A stretch of DNA of 52,059 nt from an uncultured Lachnospiraceae bacterium (GTDB taxonomy: Bacteria > Bacillota > Clostridia > Lachnospirales > Lachnospiraceae), in the NCBI GenBank assembly GCA_947629525.1, contig CANREB010000015.1, positions 1 to 52,059 of the forward strand, in the 5' to 3' direction. Below, piece by piece: positions 35,301 through 44,100 of this stretch. The translations under genes and the position numbers were made by a program. Within the stretch, counting starts at the first letter, position 1; every line of letters starts with the position of its first letter. The notes beneath the pieces are model-generated. The model had not been told where the DNA came from and made no database searches. It worked only from the letters and a program-made list of their open reading frames with translations.

Positions 35301-38300
35301 ACATATTTGTCTTTGGGATAATCAACAACACTATCATTGAAATTTATCAACAACATGTGGCGCTCTGCCTCACTAATGACAGAAAGCTCATAAATTATCT
35401 TTCCCTCATCCAACATTTGAGAAAGCAGCAACTTATATCCTTCTATAAATCGCCTGATGGTTGTTTCATTGAAAAGCGCGGTACAATACTCAATCATCAG
35501 TACTACATCGTTTTTGCGCGGCATTATGTTTAAAGTAAAGTCATATTTTGATGTGGCTATTGGAATTTGAAGCAGCTCTACTGGCGCATCTTCAAAAACC
35601 GTCTCTGTCATTTCTTGATTTTGATACGCGAACATTACATCAAATAGCGGATTGTGACTTTCTGCTGAAATACCAAGTTTTTGCACTAATTCTCCATAAG
35701 GGTAACGCTGATGGCTAAGAGCATCCCTTGAAACAATTTTTACTTCTGCCAAAAATTGCCCAACTGTCTTTTTACCTTCTGGATACGCACGCAGAGCCAG
35801 AGTGTTGACAAACATTCCAAGAGCATTTATAAATTTCCCGCTTCTGCCGCTCGCAGGAGTACCGACTACGATGTCTTCATTTCCGCTAAATTTAGAAAGC
35901 AGGATATAGAACGCAGCTAAGTAGTATGCAAACGGTGTGATGCCCAGTTTTCGGCTCTGTCCGCAAATTCTCTTATGCAGTTCAATGGAAATATCATAAT
36001 ATATTGCCGCACCTTCATAGCTCTGATTTGTCGGTCTTGGATAGTCAGTATTCAACTCCAGTACAGGTGGTTTTTCCTTAAACATGTTAAGCCAATAATC
36101 TTCATCCTCCAGATTATCATGCTCATTCATTGCGAACTCACGATATTGCACAGCGCGGTCTTCCAACTCACGCCCCATATAAAATTCGTTCAGTTCCCGA
36201 AGAAATACAGACAATGAGCCGCCATCGGCAATTATATGGTGCATATCCAACAGGACAGTATTTTCAAAATAACCTATCCGCAATAATGGTGCAATTTCCA
36301 AATTAAAGGGACGGATAAAATCGGAAACATCGTTGCTGGAAAGCTTCTCTATACAGCATCTGGCGTTATCTTCCCCGACCTGCATAATAATTCCGTCACG
36401 GTTCTCAAAATGAGTGCGGAGAATTTCGTAACGGGACACAAGCTTGTCTACGGCATGCTGCAGCCTTGTGGGATCCAGCTTGCTGACTTTGAATGCACAA
36501 GGTATATTATATGTTGTGCCTCCGCTCATACTCTGAGCAATATACACTCGCATTTGCGCCTGAGTAGCAGGAATATCCCCTTGGATAATTTCCTCCGCAG
36601 CCTGAACTTCCGCTAAATCCAGTTTGCCCGACAAAGCACCTATGGTTTCCGATTCAAAAATCGTCTTTACATCCGCAAAGTAGCCCTCTTTCTCTAAAGC
36701 GGCAGCTAATTCAATAGCTTTAAGCGAATCTCCCCCTAAGTCAAAGAAATTATCATGCATGCCTACCCGTTCTAATCCAAGTATATTGGCAACAGCGGCA
36801 GATACAATATTTTCCGCTTCCGTGGCAGGAGCAATGTATTCAACATCAGATACAGCAACAGATAAATCCACATCAGGCAATGCGTTGCGGTCAGTCTTCC
36901 CGCTTGGCGTAGTCGGAAATGCGGCAAGTTTTGTGAATATGTGGGGCATCATATATCGTGGAAGTCTTTCACGAATGGCATCTTTGACTGCGTCCAATTT
37001 TACCGGAGCATCTTCCGTATAAAAAGCACAGATAAGCTGCCGCCCTGTATCATCCTTACGAACCACCACCACGGCTTGACTAACCCCATCCACCATGGAA
37101 ATGGCATTTTCAATCTCCCCAAGTTCAATCCGCAATCCGCGGATTTTGACTTGAAAATCGTTTCTGCCTACATAGACGATGTTACCGTCTTCCTTCCAAT
37201 AAGCCAAATCGCCAGTCTTATAAAGCCTACCGGAACCGAATGGATTTGGCACAAATTTCTCAGCAGTCAATTCAGGACGGTTGAGATAACCCACTCCGAC
37301 ACCATCCCCGACAATGCAGAGTTCGCCTGTCACGCCAATGGGAACAGGAGTCATATGCTTATCCATGATGTAAATTTGTGTGTTGGCAATAGGCTTGCCA
37401 ATTGTCGTACCATTTTCTCCAAAGCAAACGCCCATCGTAGTTTCGGTAGGACCATAGCCATTGAAAATTTTTCCATGACTATGTGATGAAATAAGCTGAC
37501 GCATTTCATCAGTTAGCTGTTCACCAGCCACTAAGATGCACTTTACATTTGAAAAAGCCTTTACAAAATGTTCATCTTTCAAATAGGTGTTTAATTTTGT
37601 AGGAGTACAAAATATGCAATCAACTTGTTTTGCTTCTGTCCATACTCCAAGATCCTTAGAATTAAAAAGCATCCTTTCATTCGCCAACGCCACTATTTTT
37701 CCTAACAATAATGAAAGTACAATTTCAGCACTGGCAAGGTCAAATACAATAGCTCCGCAAGCCAATACGATATTACAATTCGACGAAACATAATGTTGTA
37801 AATTGTTTTGCGGTACATCTGAGCAAAAATTCACGAGGTTTCGGTGCGTAACAGATGCTCCTTTGGGCTTTCCTGTGCTACCTGAAGTATAAATACAATA
37901 GCAAGGAATATCACTTGCCAAATCTAACTCTGGATTTTGAACATTGTTATTCTCCATAAGGCTGGCTATTTCCGTCTGTGTCACAAAAACTTTTGCACTA
38001 CTATCCTCCAGCATATATTTAATACGCTCTTGGGGATAATCCATATCAATTGGCAGATAGGCGGCTCCAGCCTTGAGAATAGCGAACATAACCGGTATCA
38101 GGCAACTGTTCCGAGGCAGGGCAAAGGCTACGATGTCGCCTGGCTTTACGCCTCTCTCTATCAAACCGTGAGCAATTCGGTTAGCCTCGCTGTTCAACTC
38201 GCGATATGTCAAAGTACGGTCACAGGCAATGACCGCTGTTTTGTCTGCCATTCTCCCCACCTGTTCCTCAAATAGCGTGTGAACGCACTTCCCCCGAGGA

Positions 38301-39625
38301 TAATCGGCAGCGGTATCATTAAAGTCCACAAGAAGTTTCTGCTCTTCTTCAGCAGATAAAAGTTTCAATTCACCAATTTTTTTTGTATCACTCAAAATGG
38401 CGTCAAACAAAATATTAACAATATGAGAGTACATTCGCTGAATTTCCTGAGCGGTGAATTTATCTGTACGATAGTCTATGTGAACACGGAAAGTGCCGAC
38501 TTTGTCTCGGTCATCAATGTGAACCTGCAGGCTCTCAGTCTGAATGCCACTATGATACCATGCAGTTTCAACTCCACTCTCGGCATCAGTGACAGTAGCA
38601 TTCTGATAGCTCAATACTGCATCATAAAGCTTCTCAATAAAGCCACACTCATGTCGAATTGCCGTCAGTATATCATTATAATGGAATTTCTGATGACGAA
38701 ACACAGATAAAACTTCTTCCTGCATAATTGCAAGATTTTCCGCAAAAGTACAATCATACCCAATATGAACCAATATAGGCGCAGAATTGATGAACATCCC
38801 CATTGTATGTTTTTCGCGAAAACCGCCACGGTTGAGAATAGGGGTACCGATGTAAAACCATTCCGCATTATCCCTGATCCGACTGAAATAAACAGCAAAT
38901 GCGGTAAGAAACAAAACAAATGGAGATGTATTGTGTTCCTTTGCATAAGTACGGATTAGAGCCGCCTTTTCTATATCAATACAGAATGTTGCCCGACTGG
39001 CAATATAAGAATCACCCGATTTTTCAGAGATATATGTAGGCTCCGGGCATTGTTTAAACTGCTCCAAGAAAAACATTCTGTCCTTCTCCCAGCGCCTGCT
39101 ATGAGCATAATCCTTTTCACCTTCTATATATTCTGAATATGGAAACGCAGTCGGTTCTTTCCCAGATATCAGGGCGCAGAGCTGAGAGGCAATCAACGTA
39201 AGCGACCAAGCATCTCCCACTATATGATGACACTTGACCAGGAGACCGCACTGATCAGTCAAAAGGATAATTTGAATTTCGCACAGCGGACCACTAAGGG
39301 AAACTGGCGTTTTTGCATATTCCCCAGCATAAATAGTGAAGGCATTCTTATTTTCAAAGCGCAGGATATTTAAGGGCTGAGGTTGGAAGTCTATAATTTC
39401 CTGCCTGACTTGACCATCCTGTTCAACCGCGCGGATACGCAATGCTTCATTGCGGCGAAAAATTTCATGGACAGCATGAGTAAGCTCATCTGCACTATGC
39501 AGTCCATTCAAAAGCACACTGCCACAGATTACAGCTACCGCACCGCCAGCATATTTCTCCGTCTCATAGATTAGTTTTTGTGAATTTGATAATTGCAACA
39601 TTTGACCGTCTCCTAAGATTGGCAT
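32339..39625 (-). CDS. Nonribosomal peptide synthetase, C-A-T-C-A-T-reductase
   Basis: A 2428-residue megasynthase. Domains in order: condensation 1 (about 10-425, HHIVGDAW at 133-140), adenylation 1 (440-920, YTSGSTGKPKG), carrier 1 (Ser967 in GGDSLKAIE), condensation 2 (1015-1410, HHIIADGG), adenylation 2 (1430-1905, TSGSTGTPKL), carrier 2 (Ser1956) and a C-terminal NAD(P)H thioester reductase (2040-2428, GATGYLG; Tyr2218-x3-Lys2222). The reductase releases the peptide as an aldehyde or alcohol. This architecture matches gut clostridial enzymes known to make N-acyl dipeptide aldehydes and pyrazinones. The presence of a first C domain plus an acyl ligase argues for N-acylation. The gene lies in an operon with the flanking genes. 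Confidence 0.95.
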   Translation of the reverse strand: MPILGDGQMLQLSNSQKLIYETEKYAGGAVAVICGSVLLNGLHSADELTHAVHEIFRRNEALRIRAVEQDGQVRQEIIDFQPQPLNILRFENKNAFTIYAGEYAKTPVSLSGPLCEIQIILLTDQCGLLVKCHHIVGDAWSLTLIASQLCALISGKEPTAFPYSEYIEGEKDYAHSRRWEKDRMFFLEQFKQCPEPTYISEKSGDSYIASRATFCIDIEKAALIRTYAKEHNTSPFVLFLTAFAVYFSRIRDNAEWFYIGTPILNRGGFREKHTMGMFINSAPILVHIGYDCTFAENLAIMQEEVLSVFRHQKFHYNDILTAIRHECGFIEKLYDAVLSYQNATVTDAESGVETAWYHSGIQTESLQVHIDDRDKVGTFRVHIDYRTDKFTAQEIQRMYSHIVNILFDAILSDTKKIGELKLLSAEEEQKLLVDFNDTAADYPRGKCVHTLFEEQVGRMADKTAVIACDRTLTYRELNSEANRIAHGLIERGVKPGDIVAFALPRNSCLIPVMFAILKAGAAYLPIDMDYPQERIKYMLEDSSAKVFVTQTEIASLMENNNVQNPELDLASDIPCYCIYTSGSTGKPKGASVTHRNLVNFCSDVPQNNLQHYVSSNCNIVLACGAIVFDLASAEIVLSLLLGKIVALANERMLFNSKDLGVWTEAKQVDCIFCTPTKLNTYLKDEHFVKAFSNVKCILVAGEQLTDEMRQLISSHSHGKIFNGYGPTETTMGVCFGENGTTIGKPIANTQIYIMDKHMTPVPIGVTGELCIVGDGVGVGYLNRPELTAEKFVPNPFGSGRLYKTGDLAYWKEDGNIVYVGRNDFQVKIRGLRIELGEIENAISMVDGVSQAVVVVRKDDTGRQLICAFYTEDAPVKLDAVKDAIRERLPRYMMPHIFTKLAAFPTTPSGKTDRNALPDVDLSVAVSDVEYIAPATEAENIVSAAVANILGLERVGMHDNFFDLGGDSLKAIELAAALEKEGYFADVKTIFESETIGALSGKLDLAEVQAAEEIIQGDIPATQAQMRVYIAQSMSGGTTYNIPCAFKVSKLDPTRLQHAVDKLVSRYEILRTHFENRDGIIMQVGEDNARCCIEKLSSNDVSDFIRPFNLEIAPLLRIGYFENTVLLDMHHIIADGGSLSVFLRELNEFYMGRELEDRAVQYREFAMNEHDNLEDEDYWLNMFKEKPPVLELNTDYPRPTNQSYEGAAIYYDISIELHKRICGQSRKLGITPFAYYLAAFYILLSKFSGNEDIVVGTPASGRSGKFINALGMFVNTLALRAYPEGKKTVGQFLAEVKIVSRDALSHQRYPYGELVQKLGISAESHNPLFDVMFAYQNQEMTETVFEDAPVELLQIPIATSKYDFTLNIMPRKNDVVLMIEYCTALFNETTIRRFIEGYKLLLSQMLDEGKIIYELSVISEAERHMLLINFNDSVVDYPKDKYVHQIFEEQVRKNPDKTAIIACDRSLSYQELNDEANCIANGLIEKGVKPGDIVGFALPRDSHLIATMFGILKTGAAYLTIDPDYPQQRKDALLRESNAKYFIVGENLTALLSKEPLIHSIIGGNLYCVIPTSGSTGTPKLSTLTHSGILNFSEANANWYRDISSACAFTIYTFDCSILETIIPLIRGIPVVLADEDAIYNQSCLEKLLESHPQTLMFATPTKLKQYIGGSIHLKVWKNVTRFIVGGEVFPEELLSLIRGVNETAEVINLYGPSEATICVTTMVVEPGNITIGSPIANIQIYIVDKYMRLVPVGVTGELCIAGDGVGAGYLNRPELTDEKFVQNPFGSGKLYKTGDLAYWRKDGNIIYVGRNDFQVKIRGLRIELGEIENAIVGVEGVNQAVVSVRKDEKGRQLICAFYVSGDLVTLDGIKSAIRNKLPRYMMPHIFTRLDKLPLTSSGKIDRKALPEVDLHNISFAKEFVAPASELERRLAALMEKVLEYSPVGREDNFFDLGGDSLKAIEFLAQAHTEKIYFSLQNIFEYPTVRELSEFIELGSNPINSNQKSSTVMDNKSLVPYKETDFMAVNAVLAKNRAEIKYIPNRTEVGNILLAGATGYLGIHILADYLDNDKGIAYCLVRGENQADSEKRLKELLKFYFGEKYISLLGVRIQTFCGDLQKDNFDLNTRDYQVLLDNANTAINAAASVKHYGSYKYFYDVNVDTTRRIVDFCKHSGVRLIHISTISVSGNGNIDVFDGYVSDTEKHFYEDSLYIGQPLENVYARSKFEAEKLVLESVRDGVQACIMRMGNLTNRASDGVFQINYKTNAAAQRIKGVLELGMLPDYLIEDGMYVEFTPIDEAAKAIMLLARHFDQNRTVFHINSTKVVYLNILIKYFSELGYPVQVVSGKEFASALRGTARQAGMEHILELFINDLDEHDRLNYDSNIRIENRFTEEYLRRLGFTWGEIGLEYLRKYTAYFEKIGYWRIKENV

Positions 39626-39669
39626 TAAACTGTGAATATCTGTCTTTTTTCAAGCTTTATGCCATATTT

Positions 39670-41223
39670 TTATTTTCTTTTTATTTTCTTTGTTGTAGTC
39701 TTCTCAAATGGCGTGTCACGAAATAACACACGCTGTATATGCTGATAAGATGGCAGGCTCTTGTTAAGTACCATGACGCTTTCCCGAATGCCTTCCTGTT
39801 GTTCTGCGTAAATTTCTGCTACCAGGACACCATCTTTTTCTGACACAACTACTTCCAATATATTGGGAAGTGCCAACAGTTTGTTCTCCAGCTCCTCTGG
39901 AGAGACATTTTTGCCGTTGCTTAGAATGATAAGGTTTTTCTTTCGACCAGTAATATAAATAAAGCCGTCACCGTCTATGTATCCTAAATCACCAGTGTGA
40001 AACCAGCTATCAGACATAACTTCACTTGTAGCGTCTTCATCCTGATAATATCCCAACATAACATTATCACCCTGAACACAGATCTCTCCGTCTATAATCC
40101 TGACCTCATTGCATGGAAGAGCCAGTCCAATGCTTCCAGATTGAAAATATCTGTTGCGGTTGACCGCCACCACAGGAGCGCACTCAGTAATCCCATAGCC
40201 ATTTAAAACAAGGATGCCGATGTCATTCATACCATCAATGTATTCCTGCCGAATGGCAGCTCCACCGGAAACAAGAAGGTCAAGATCTCCCCCAAAGTTG
40301 TCCAATATGGATTTGAACAGCTTACGGCGCAAATCAATTCCGAACTTTCGGAGGAAATTGCTAATGCTTATCATTCGCCGCAGGAGCTTGTCTTTCCCCT
40401 GATCCTTTGCGGTTTTCCATATGGTCTTGTACATCGTCTCCACATACAGGGGGACAAGAAACATATTTTGCGGGCAAAAGCTCTTCATATCGCTTTGGAA
40501 AGTGCGCAGGCTACAATTGATCCAAATAGGAACATGGTAGACCAGCATAGCCAACACCCCTGCGGTAAGGGCAAATGTGTGATGGAGCGGAAGTGTCAGA
40601 AGGGACGATCCTGAAATAAGAACATTCTGACAGGAGGCGACAGCGTCCACCATAAGCGCCTTTTGCGAGAGCATAACTCCTTTGGGTTTTCCGGTTGTGC
40701 CGGATGTAAATATGATTGCACACATTGCTGATTCGTCTGTCTGAATGTCAACAGAACCGCCATCTGCCAAAATCGCTGAAAAAGTATTCATCGAGAGGAT
40801 ATGCCGTACCACCCCTCCTTGAATTATATGCTTGGCAGTATCGACATAATTCTCCGCATATACAAGAACATCCACTTCGGCAAACTCCAAAAGCTGAATA
40901 ATGTCCTCATCAGAAAGCTCCTTGTCAATGGGAACAATGATGTTATCGCTCAAAACAGTGGCAAAATAGGTAAGAATCCACTCATAACTATTTTCACCCA
41001 ACACGGCAATCTTAATGCGCTGAAAGCCTTGTCGTCTGAGATAGGCCGAAAGAGCTTCTATGTCATGTTTGAATTGGGTATATGTTATGCTGACCACTTC
41101 ATCACCGCGCTGAAACTGAAACGCAAGCTGAGCAGGAAATTCCTTAGCATTTCGGTCTATCAGTTGACGTAAGGATGTCAATTTCGGTTGGGGGTAATGA
41201 GGGTATAAATGTTTCATAGGCAT
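39670..41223 (-). CDS. Fatty acyl-AMP/CoA ligase of the peptide cluster
   Basis: A 517-residue AMP-forming ligase resembling long-chain fatty acid activating enzymes: FTSGTTGKPKGVMLSQ, the histidine-containing LPLHHTFALTAGVLAM, VLNGYGITECAPVVA, SWFHTGDLGYID, GRKKNLIILSNGKNVSPEE, and a C-terminal KTTTKKIKR with the adenylation lysine. It probably activates a fatty acid for transfer to a carrier protein, supplying the acyl cap for the first condensation domain. I use the ATG at 41223, ten bases after AAAGGAG, rather than an upstream TTG that abuts the ribosome site. It lies between the membrane gene (21 bases) and the synthetase (44 bases). Confidence 0.9.
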   Translation of the reverse strand: MPMKHLYPHYPQPKLTSLRQLIDRNAKEFPAQLAFQFQRGDEVVSITYTQFKHDIEALSAYLRRQGFQRIKIAVLGENSYEWILTYFATVLSDNIIVPIDKELSDEDIIQLLEFAEVDVLVYAENYVDTAKHIIQGGVVRHILSMNTFSAILADGGSVDIQTDESAMCAIIFTSGTTGKPKGVMLSQKALMVDAVASCQNVLISGSSLLTLPLHHTFALTAGVLAMLVYHVPIWINCSLRTFQSDMKSFCPQNMFLVPLYVETMYKTIWKTAKDQGKDKLLRRMISISNFLRKFGIDLRRKLFKSILDNFGGDLDLLVSGGAAIRQEYIDGMNDIGILVLNGYGITECAPVVAVNRNRYFQSGSIGLALPCNEVRIIDGEICVQGDNVMLGYYQDEDATSEVMSDSWFHTGDLGYIDGDGFIYITGRKKNLIILSNGKNVSPEELENKLLALPNILEVVVSEKDGVLVAEIYAEQQEGIRESVMVLNKSLPSYQHIQRVLFRDTPFEKTTTKKIKRK

Positions 41224-41244
41224 CTTGCACAATCTCCTTTAATT

Positions 41245-42111
41245 TTATTTTTTTATTCTTCGCTTTGCTATCCAAACCAAAAACGCCAAAAAGAATATAG
41301 ACATATAACCAAATCCGGATATTAAATTTGTTGCATCTGTTCTTGGCAAAGTATTAATTATTGAAAAAACAAGCAAAAATACAATGAACGTTAAACCGTT
41401 TCTGTAAATAACAAAATATTTGGCATTTTCTAAACATTTATAATATGATATTGTTTTTCGTTTTACAGGACAAATATCTAATGACAGTCCAAATATATTT
41501 GCAATGATAATAAAATGCATTAAAATAATAATAATTAACAAAAATTGTGTGACATGAAAAATAATTCCAATAAGCGTTACTAATGATTGATTTTCAATAA
41601 AACTTGTATTCCCATACCAAATGTACTCCATGCCATAATAGTAAATATAAAGACGTTCCGGGAAAACAAGATAAAACATTGCTGTGATTACCCAAAACAT
41701 CGTCATCAATATCAAGAAAACAGAAATAATATATAATCCGATTGGACGGGACAAAATTTGTTGTATCATTTTGCCTTTATCTTTGGATGGTAAACTCTTC
41801 TGCGGGTTATATGCTAACATAACAAAATGAATAGTAGCATATGTAAGTCCTGCCATCAGTATGGCAGCAATCCACCTTCCTGCAAATAGTTCTATCAGAC
41901 AAATAATAACGGTCAGAGAAATCAAGAGAATATTCTCCTCTTTATAAGGTTTTAGAAGCATCAAAAGATGTACTGCTGTCATCAAAAAGAACAATAACTT
42001 ATAAAAAAATCCAGGTACGCTAACTAAAAAAAGAATGTTAAGTGCAATGTTGATAATTATCCATATGTGACATCCTTTGGTATAAGAGTGCAAAGGTGGT
42101 GTTAATTTCAT
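41245..42111 (-). CDS. Polytopic membrane protein, first gene of the peptide cluster
   Basis: A 288-residue hydrophobic protein with about eight predicted membrane helices, for example IWIIINIALNILFLVSVP, LLFFLMTAVHLLMLL, LLIIIILMHFIIIANIFG and FGYMSIFFLAFLVWI. I do not recognise the family. Loops are short and basic. It lies upstream of the acyl ligase on the same strand and closest to the putative invertible promoter. Export of, or self-protection against, the peptide product is a possible role, but that rests only on position. The ribosome site is weak (GAGAGG, rather far from the ATG). Confidence 0.75.
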   Translation of the reverse strand: MKLTPPLHSYTKGCHIWIIINIALNILFLVSVPGFFYKLLFFLMTAVHLLMLLKPYKEENILLISLTVIICLIELFAGRWIAAILMAGLTYATIHFVMLAYNPQKSLPSKDKGKMIQQILSRPIGLYIISVFLILMTMFWVITAMFYLVFPERLYIYYYGMEYIWYGNTSFIENQSLVTLIGIIFHVTQFLLIIIILMHFIIIANIFGLSLDICPVKRKTISYYKCLENAKYFVIYRNGLTFIVFLLVFSIINTLPRTDATNLISGFGYMSIFFLAFLVWIAKRRIKK

Positions 42112-42156
42112 ATAATTATTATCCTCTCATCATATATATTTTTTTATAGAGTTTTA

Positions 42157-42176
42157 TCAAAAAGTGTACTTTTTGA
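42157..42176. promoter_or_regulatory. Left recombination-site-like near-palindrome
   Basis: TCAAAAAGTGTACTTTTTGA is a 20-bp palindrome except for its two central bases (GT). The same sequence is found, inverted, at 42313-42332. A two-base asymmetric centre is what serine invertases use to set site orientation. Confidence 0.75.
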
Positions 42177-42312
42177 CAATTTTCGATTCACTAAATCAGG
42201 TCATAAATGTTCCACAAGAAATTTTCAAAAAATCCCAAAACATTCATCAAATATTGCAAAAAATATTGATTTTTACCCCTTATTGTGATAAATTAACATA
42301 TGTAATAAACTA
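42177..42312. promoter_or_regulatory. Putative invertible promoter segment upstream of the peptide cluster
   Basis: The 136 bases between the two sites are AT rich and hold no gene. A rightward promoter candidate is TTGATT (42266-42271), 17 bp, TAAATT (42289-42294) with an extended TGA. A leftward one is TTGAAA (rc of 42223-42228), 17 bp, TATGAC (rc of 42200-42205), which would drive the cluster. Inversion would exchange them. Which state is on cannot be read from the sequence. Confidence 0.6.
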
Positions 42313-42332
42313 TCAAAAAGTACACTTTTTGA
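42313..42332. promoter_or_regulatory. Right recombination-site-like near-palindrome
   Basis: TCAAAAAGTACACTTTTTGA, the exact reverse complement of the left site. It ends seven bases from the stop codon of the serine recombinase gene. Flanks TA and CA on each side match the left site when the two are read in the same direction. Confidence 0.75.
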
Positions 42333-42338
42333 CAGCAC

Positions 42339-43016
<678 letters not shown>

Positions 43017-43171
43017 TTATATTTTGCATAGCTGGTGTATCCCAAACAGCATTTACATCATTATTGATTACTTTCAGTAATATATCACAAAGGAAACGCT
43101 AAATCAATACTAATTTGATACCTGTCCGCAAAGTGTTATATCTTTTCCTGTCCAATATTACAATGATATTA

Positions 43172-43498
43172 TCATAAAAGCAGTTTCAATAAGTCCGGAA
43201 TATCCGTTTTTAGAGTTTCAAACACGATATTCAAATCAACATTACCATAATCATGCACAATTCGATTTCTCAATCCATATAATGCGCCCCATGGGATGTT
43301 TTCTTTTTCCTTCTTAAAGTTATCTGTAAGTTTCCTTGAGTTTTCGGAAATCTGAATCATACGAAAAAGCATGGAATCCAGTAATAACTCATTAGTGCCA
43401 AGTTCCTCTATATCCACATTTTTCATATGTTTTGAAATAAATTCCAAATCCTGCTTTATCTTTTGAATATAATAATTGTCATTTTTTACATTATCCAA
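43172..43498 (-). CDS. HEPN domain toxin (DUF86 type)
   Basis: A 108-residue all-helical HEPN protein. The RNase motif Rx4-6H appears as LRNRIVHDYGN at about residues 76-86 (Arg77 or Arg79 with His82 and Tyr84). Relatives in MNT-HEPN modules are RNase toxins; in some the partner nucleotidyltransferase inactivates them by adding AMP to the tyrosine of the RxxxxHxY motif. The gene overlaps the upstream MNT gene by eight bases, as expected for such a module. It is intact and followed by 170 bases with no gene. Confidence 0.9.
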   Translation of the reverse strand: MDNVKNDNYYIQKIKQDLEFISKHMKNVDIEELGTNELLLDSMLFRMIQISENSRKLTDNFKKEKENIPWGALYGLRNRIVHDYGNVDLNIVFETLKTDIPDLLKLLL

Positions 43499-43964
43499 AT
43501 ATCTTAACTCCTTCTTTAAGTATCTCTTCCGTCAGTTCCAAATTATCTTTCAGTTGGTTTATGTCCAAAACATCTACTTTCTTATGAAGGGCATTCCTTA
43601 TCTCTTCAACTAACCCATAAAATTTCAACCCTTTTACGTTTGCTGAAATGAGAAGATCCACATCACTGGTTGGAACTGCCTTATGCTTGGCGTAAGAGCC
43701 AAAGAGATAGCAAAAATTAATATCATATTTTTCAAATACCTGTGTACATTTTCGCTTTATTTCTTCTATATCTAAAACACCATGGTCTTCATCAACAGGA
43801 TTAATTTCTTTCAATCTTTCAACCATGTAATTGTATTTTAATGTGCCTGATTTATCGGCGTCATTTTCATATGTCTTATAAGATCGAAGAGAAATTCCCA
43901 TTAATTCTGAAACCTGTTTTTGTGTCATTTTCTTTTCCAGTCTTAATTCTTTCAAACTTTCCAT
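43491..43964 (-). CDS. XRE helix-turn-helix fused to MNT nucleotidyltransferase (antitoxin)
   Basis: A 157-residue antitoxin with two parts. Residues 1-55 are an XRE-type helix-turn-helix (LRLEKKMTQKQVSELMGISL), and residues about 65-157 a minimal nucleotidyltransferase with LFGSYAKHKAVPTSDVDLLI (Gly89-Ser90, Asp101, Asp103). The family partner neutralises the HEPN toxin, either by binding or by AMPylation. Having its own DNA-binding domain lets it repress the operon directly; the promoter spacer is itself a palindromic operator. It starts after GAGAGGTGCAAAA. This HTH-MNT fusion is less usual than plain MntA. Confidence 0.9.
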   Translation of the reverse strand: MESLKELRLEKKMTQKQVSELMGISLRSYKTYENDADKSGTLKYNYMVERLKEINPVDEDHGVLDIEEIKRKCTQVFEKYDINFCYLFGSYAKHKAVPTSDVDLLISANVKGLKFYGLVEEIRNALHKKVDVLDINQLKDNLELTEEILKEGVKIFG

Positions 43965-43982
43965 TTTTGCACCTCTCTGTTA

Positions 43983-44034
43983 ATTTTAGTGCAAAAATTG
44001 CACTTTGTCAACTTAGATGTGCAATTTTTGCACT
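43983..44034 (-). promoter_or_regulatory. Promoter with two operators for the MNT-HEPN operon
   Basis: On the minus strand TTGACA and TAAAAT are separated by 17 bp, and the spacer AAGTGCAATTTTTGCAC is itself palindromic. A second copy, AGTGCAAAAATTGCAC, lies just upstream of the -35. The two are likely binding sites for the helix-turn-helix of the antitoxin. Confidence 0.82.
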
Positions 44035-44100
44035 GACTAAAATTAAAATTATCAATTTTATTATATCAGACAGGCAAAAAAGATATACTGAGCATCTGAT

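Noticed and set aside
42157..42332. Direct-repeat resolution (res) sites instead of inversion sites
   Set aside because: The central dinucleotides (GT and AC) show opposite orientation. The alternative is kept only as a caution, because the outer flanking bases do match in direct orientation.
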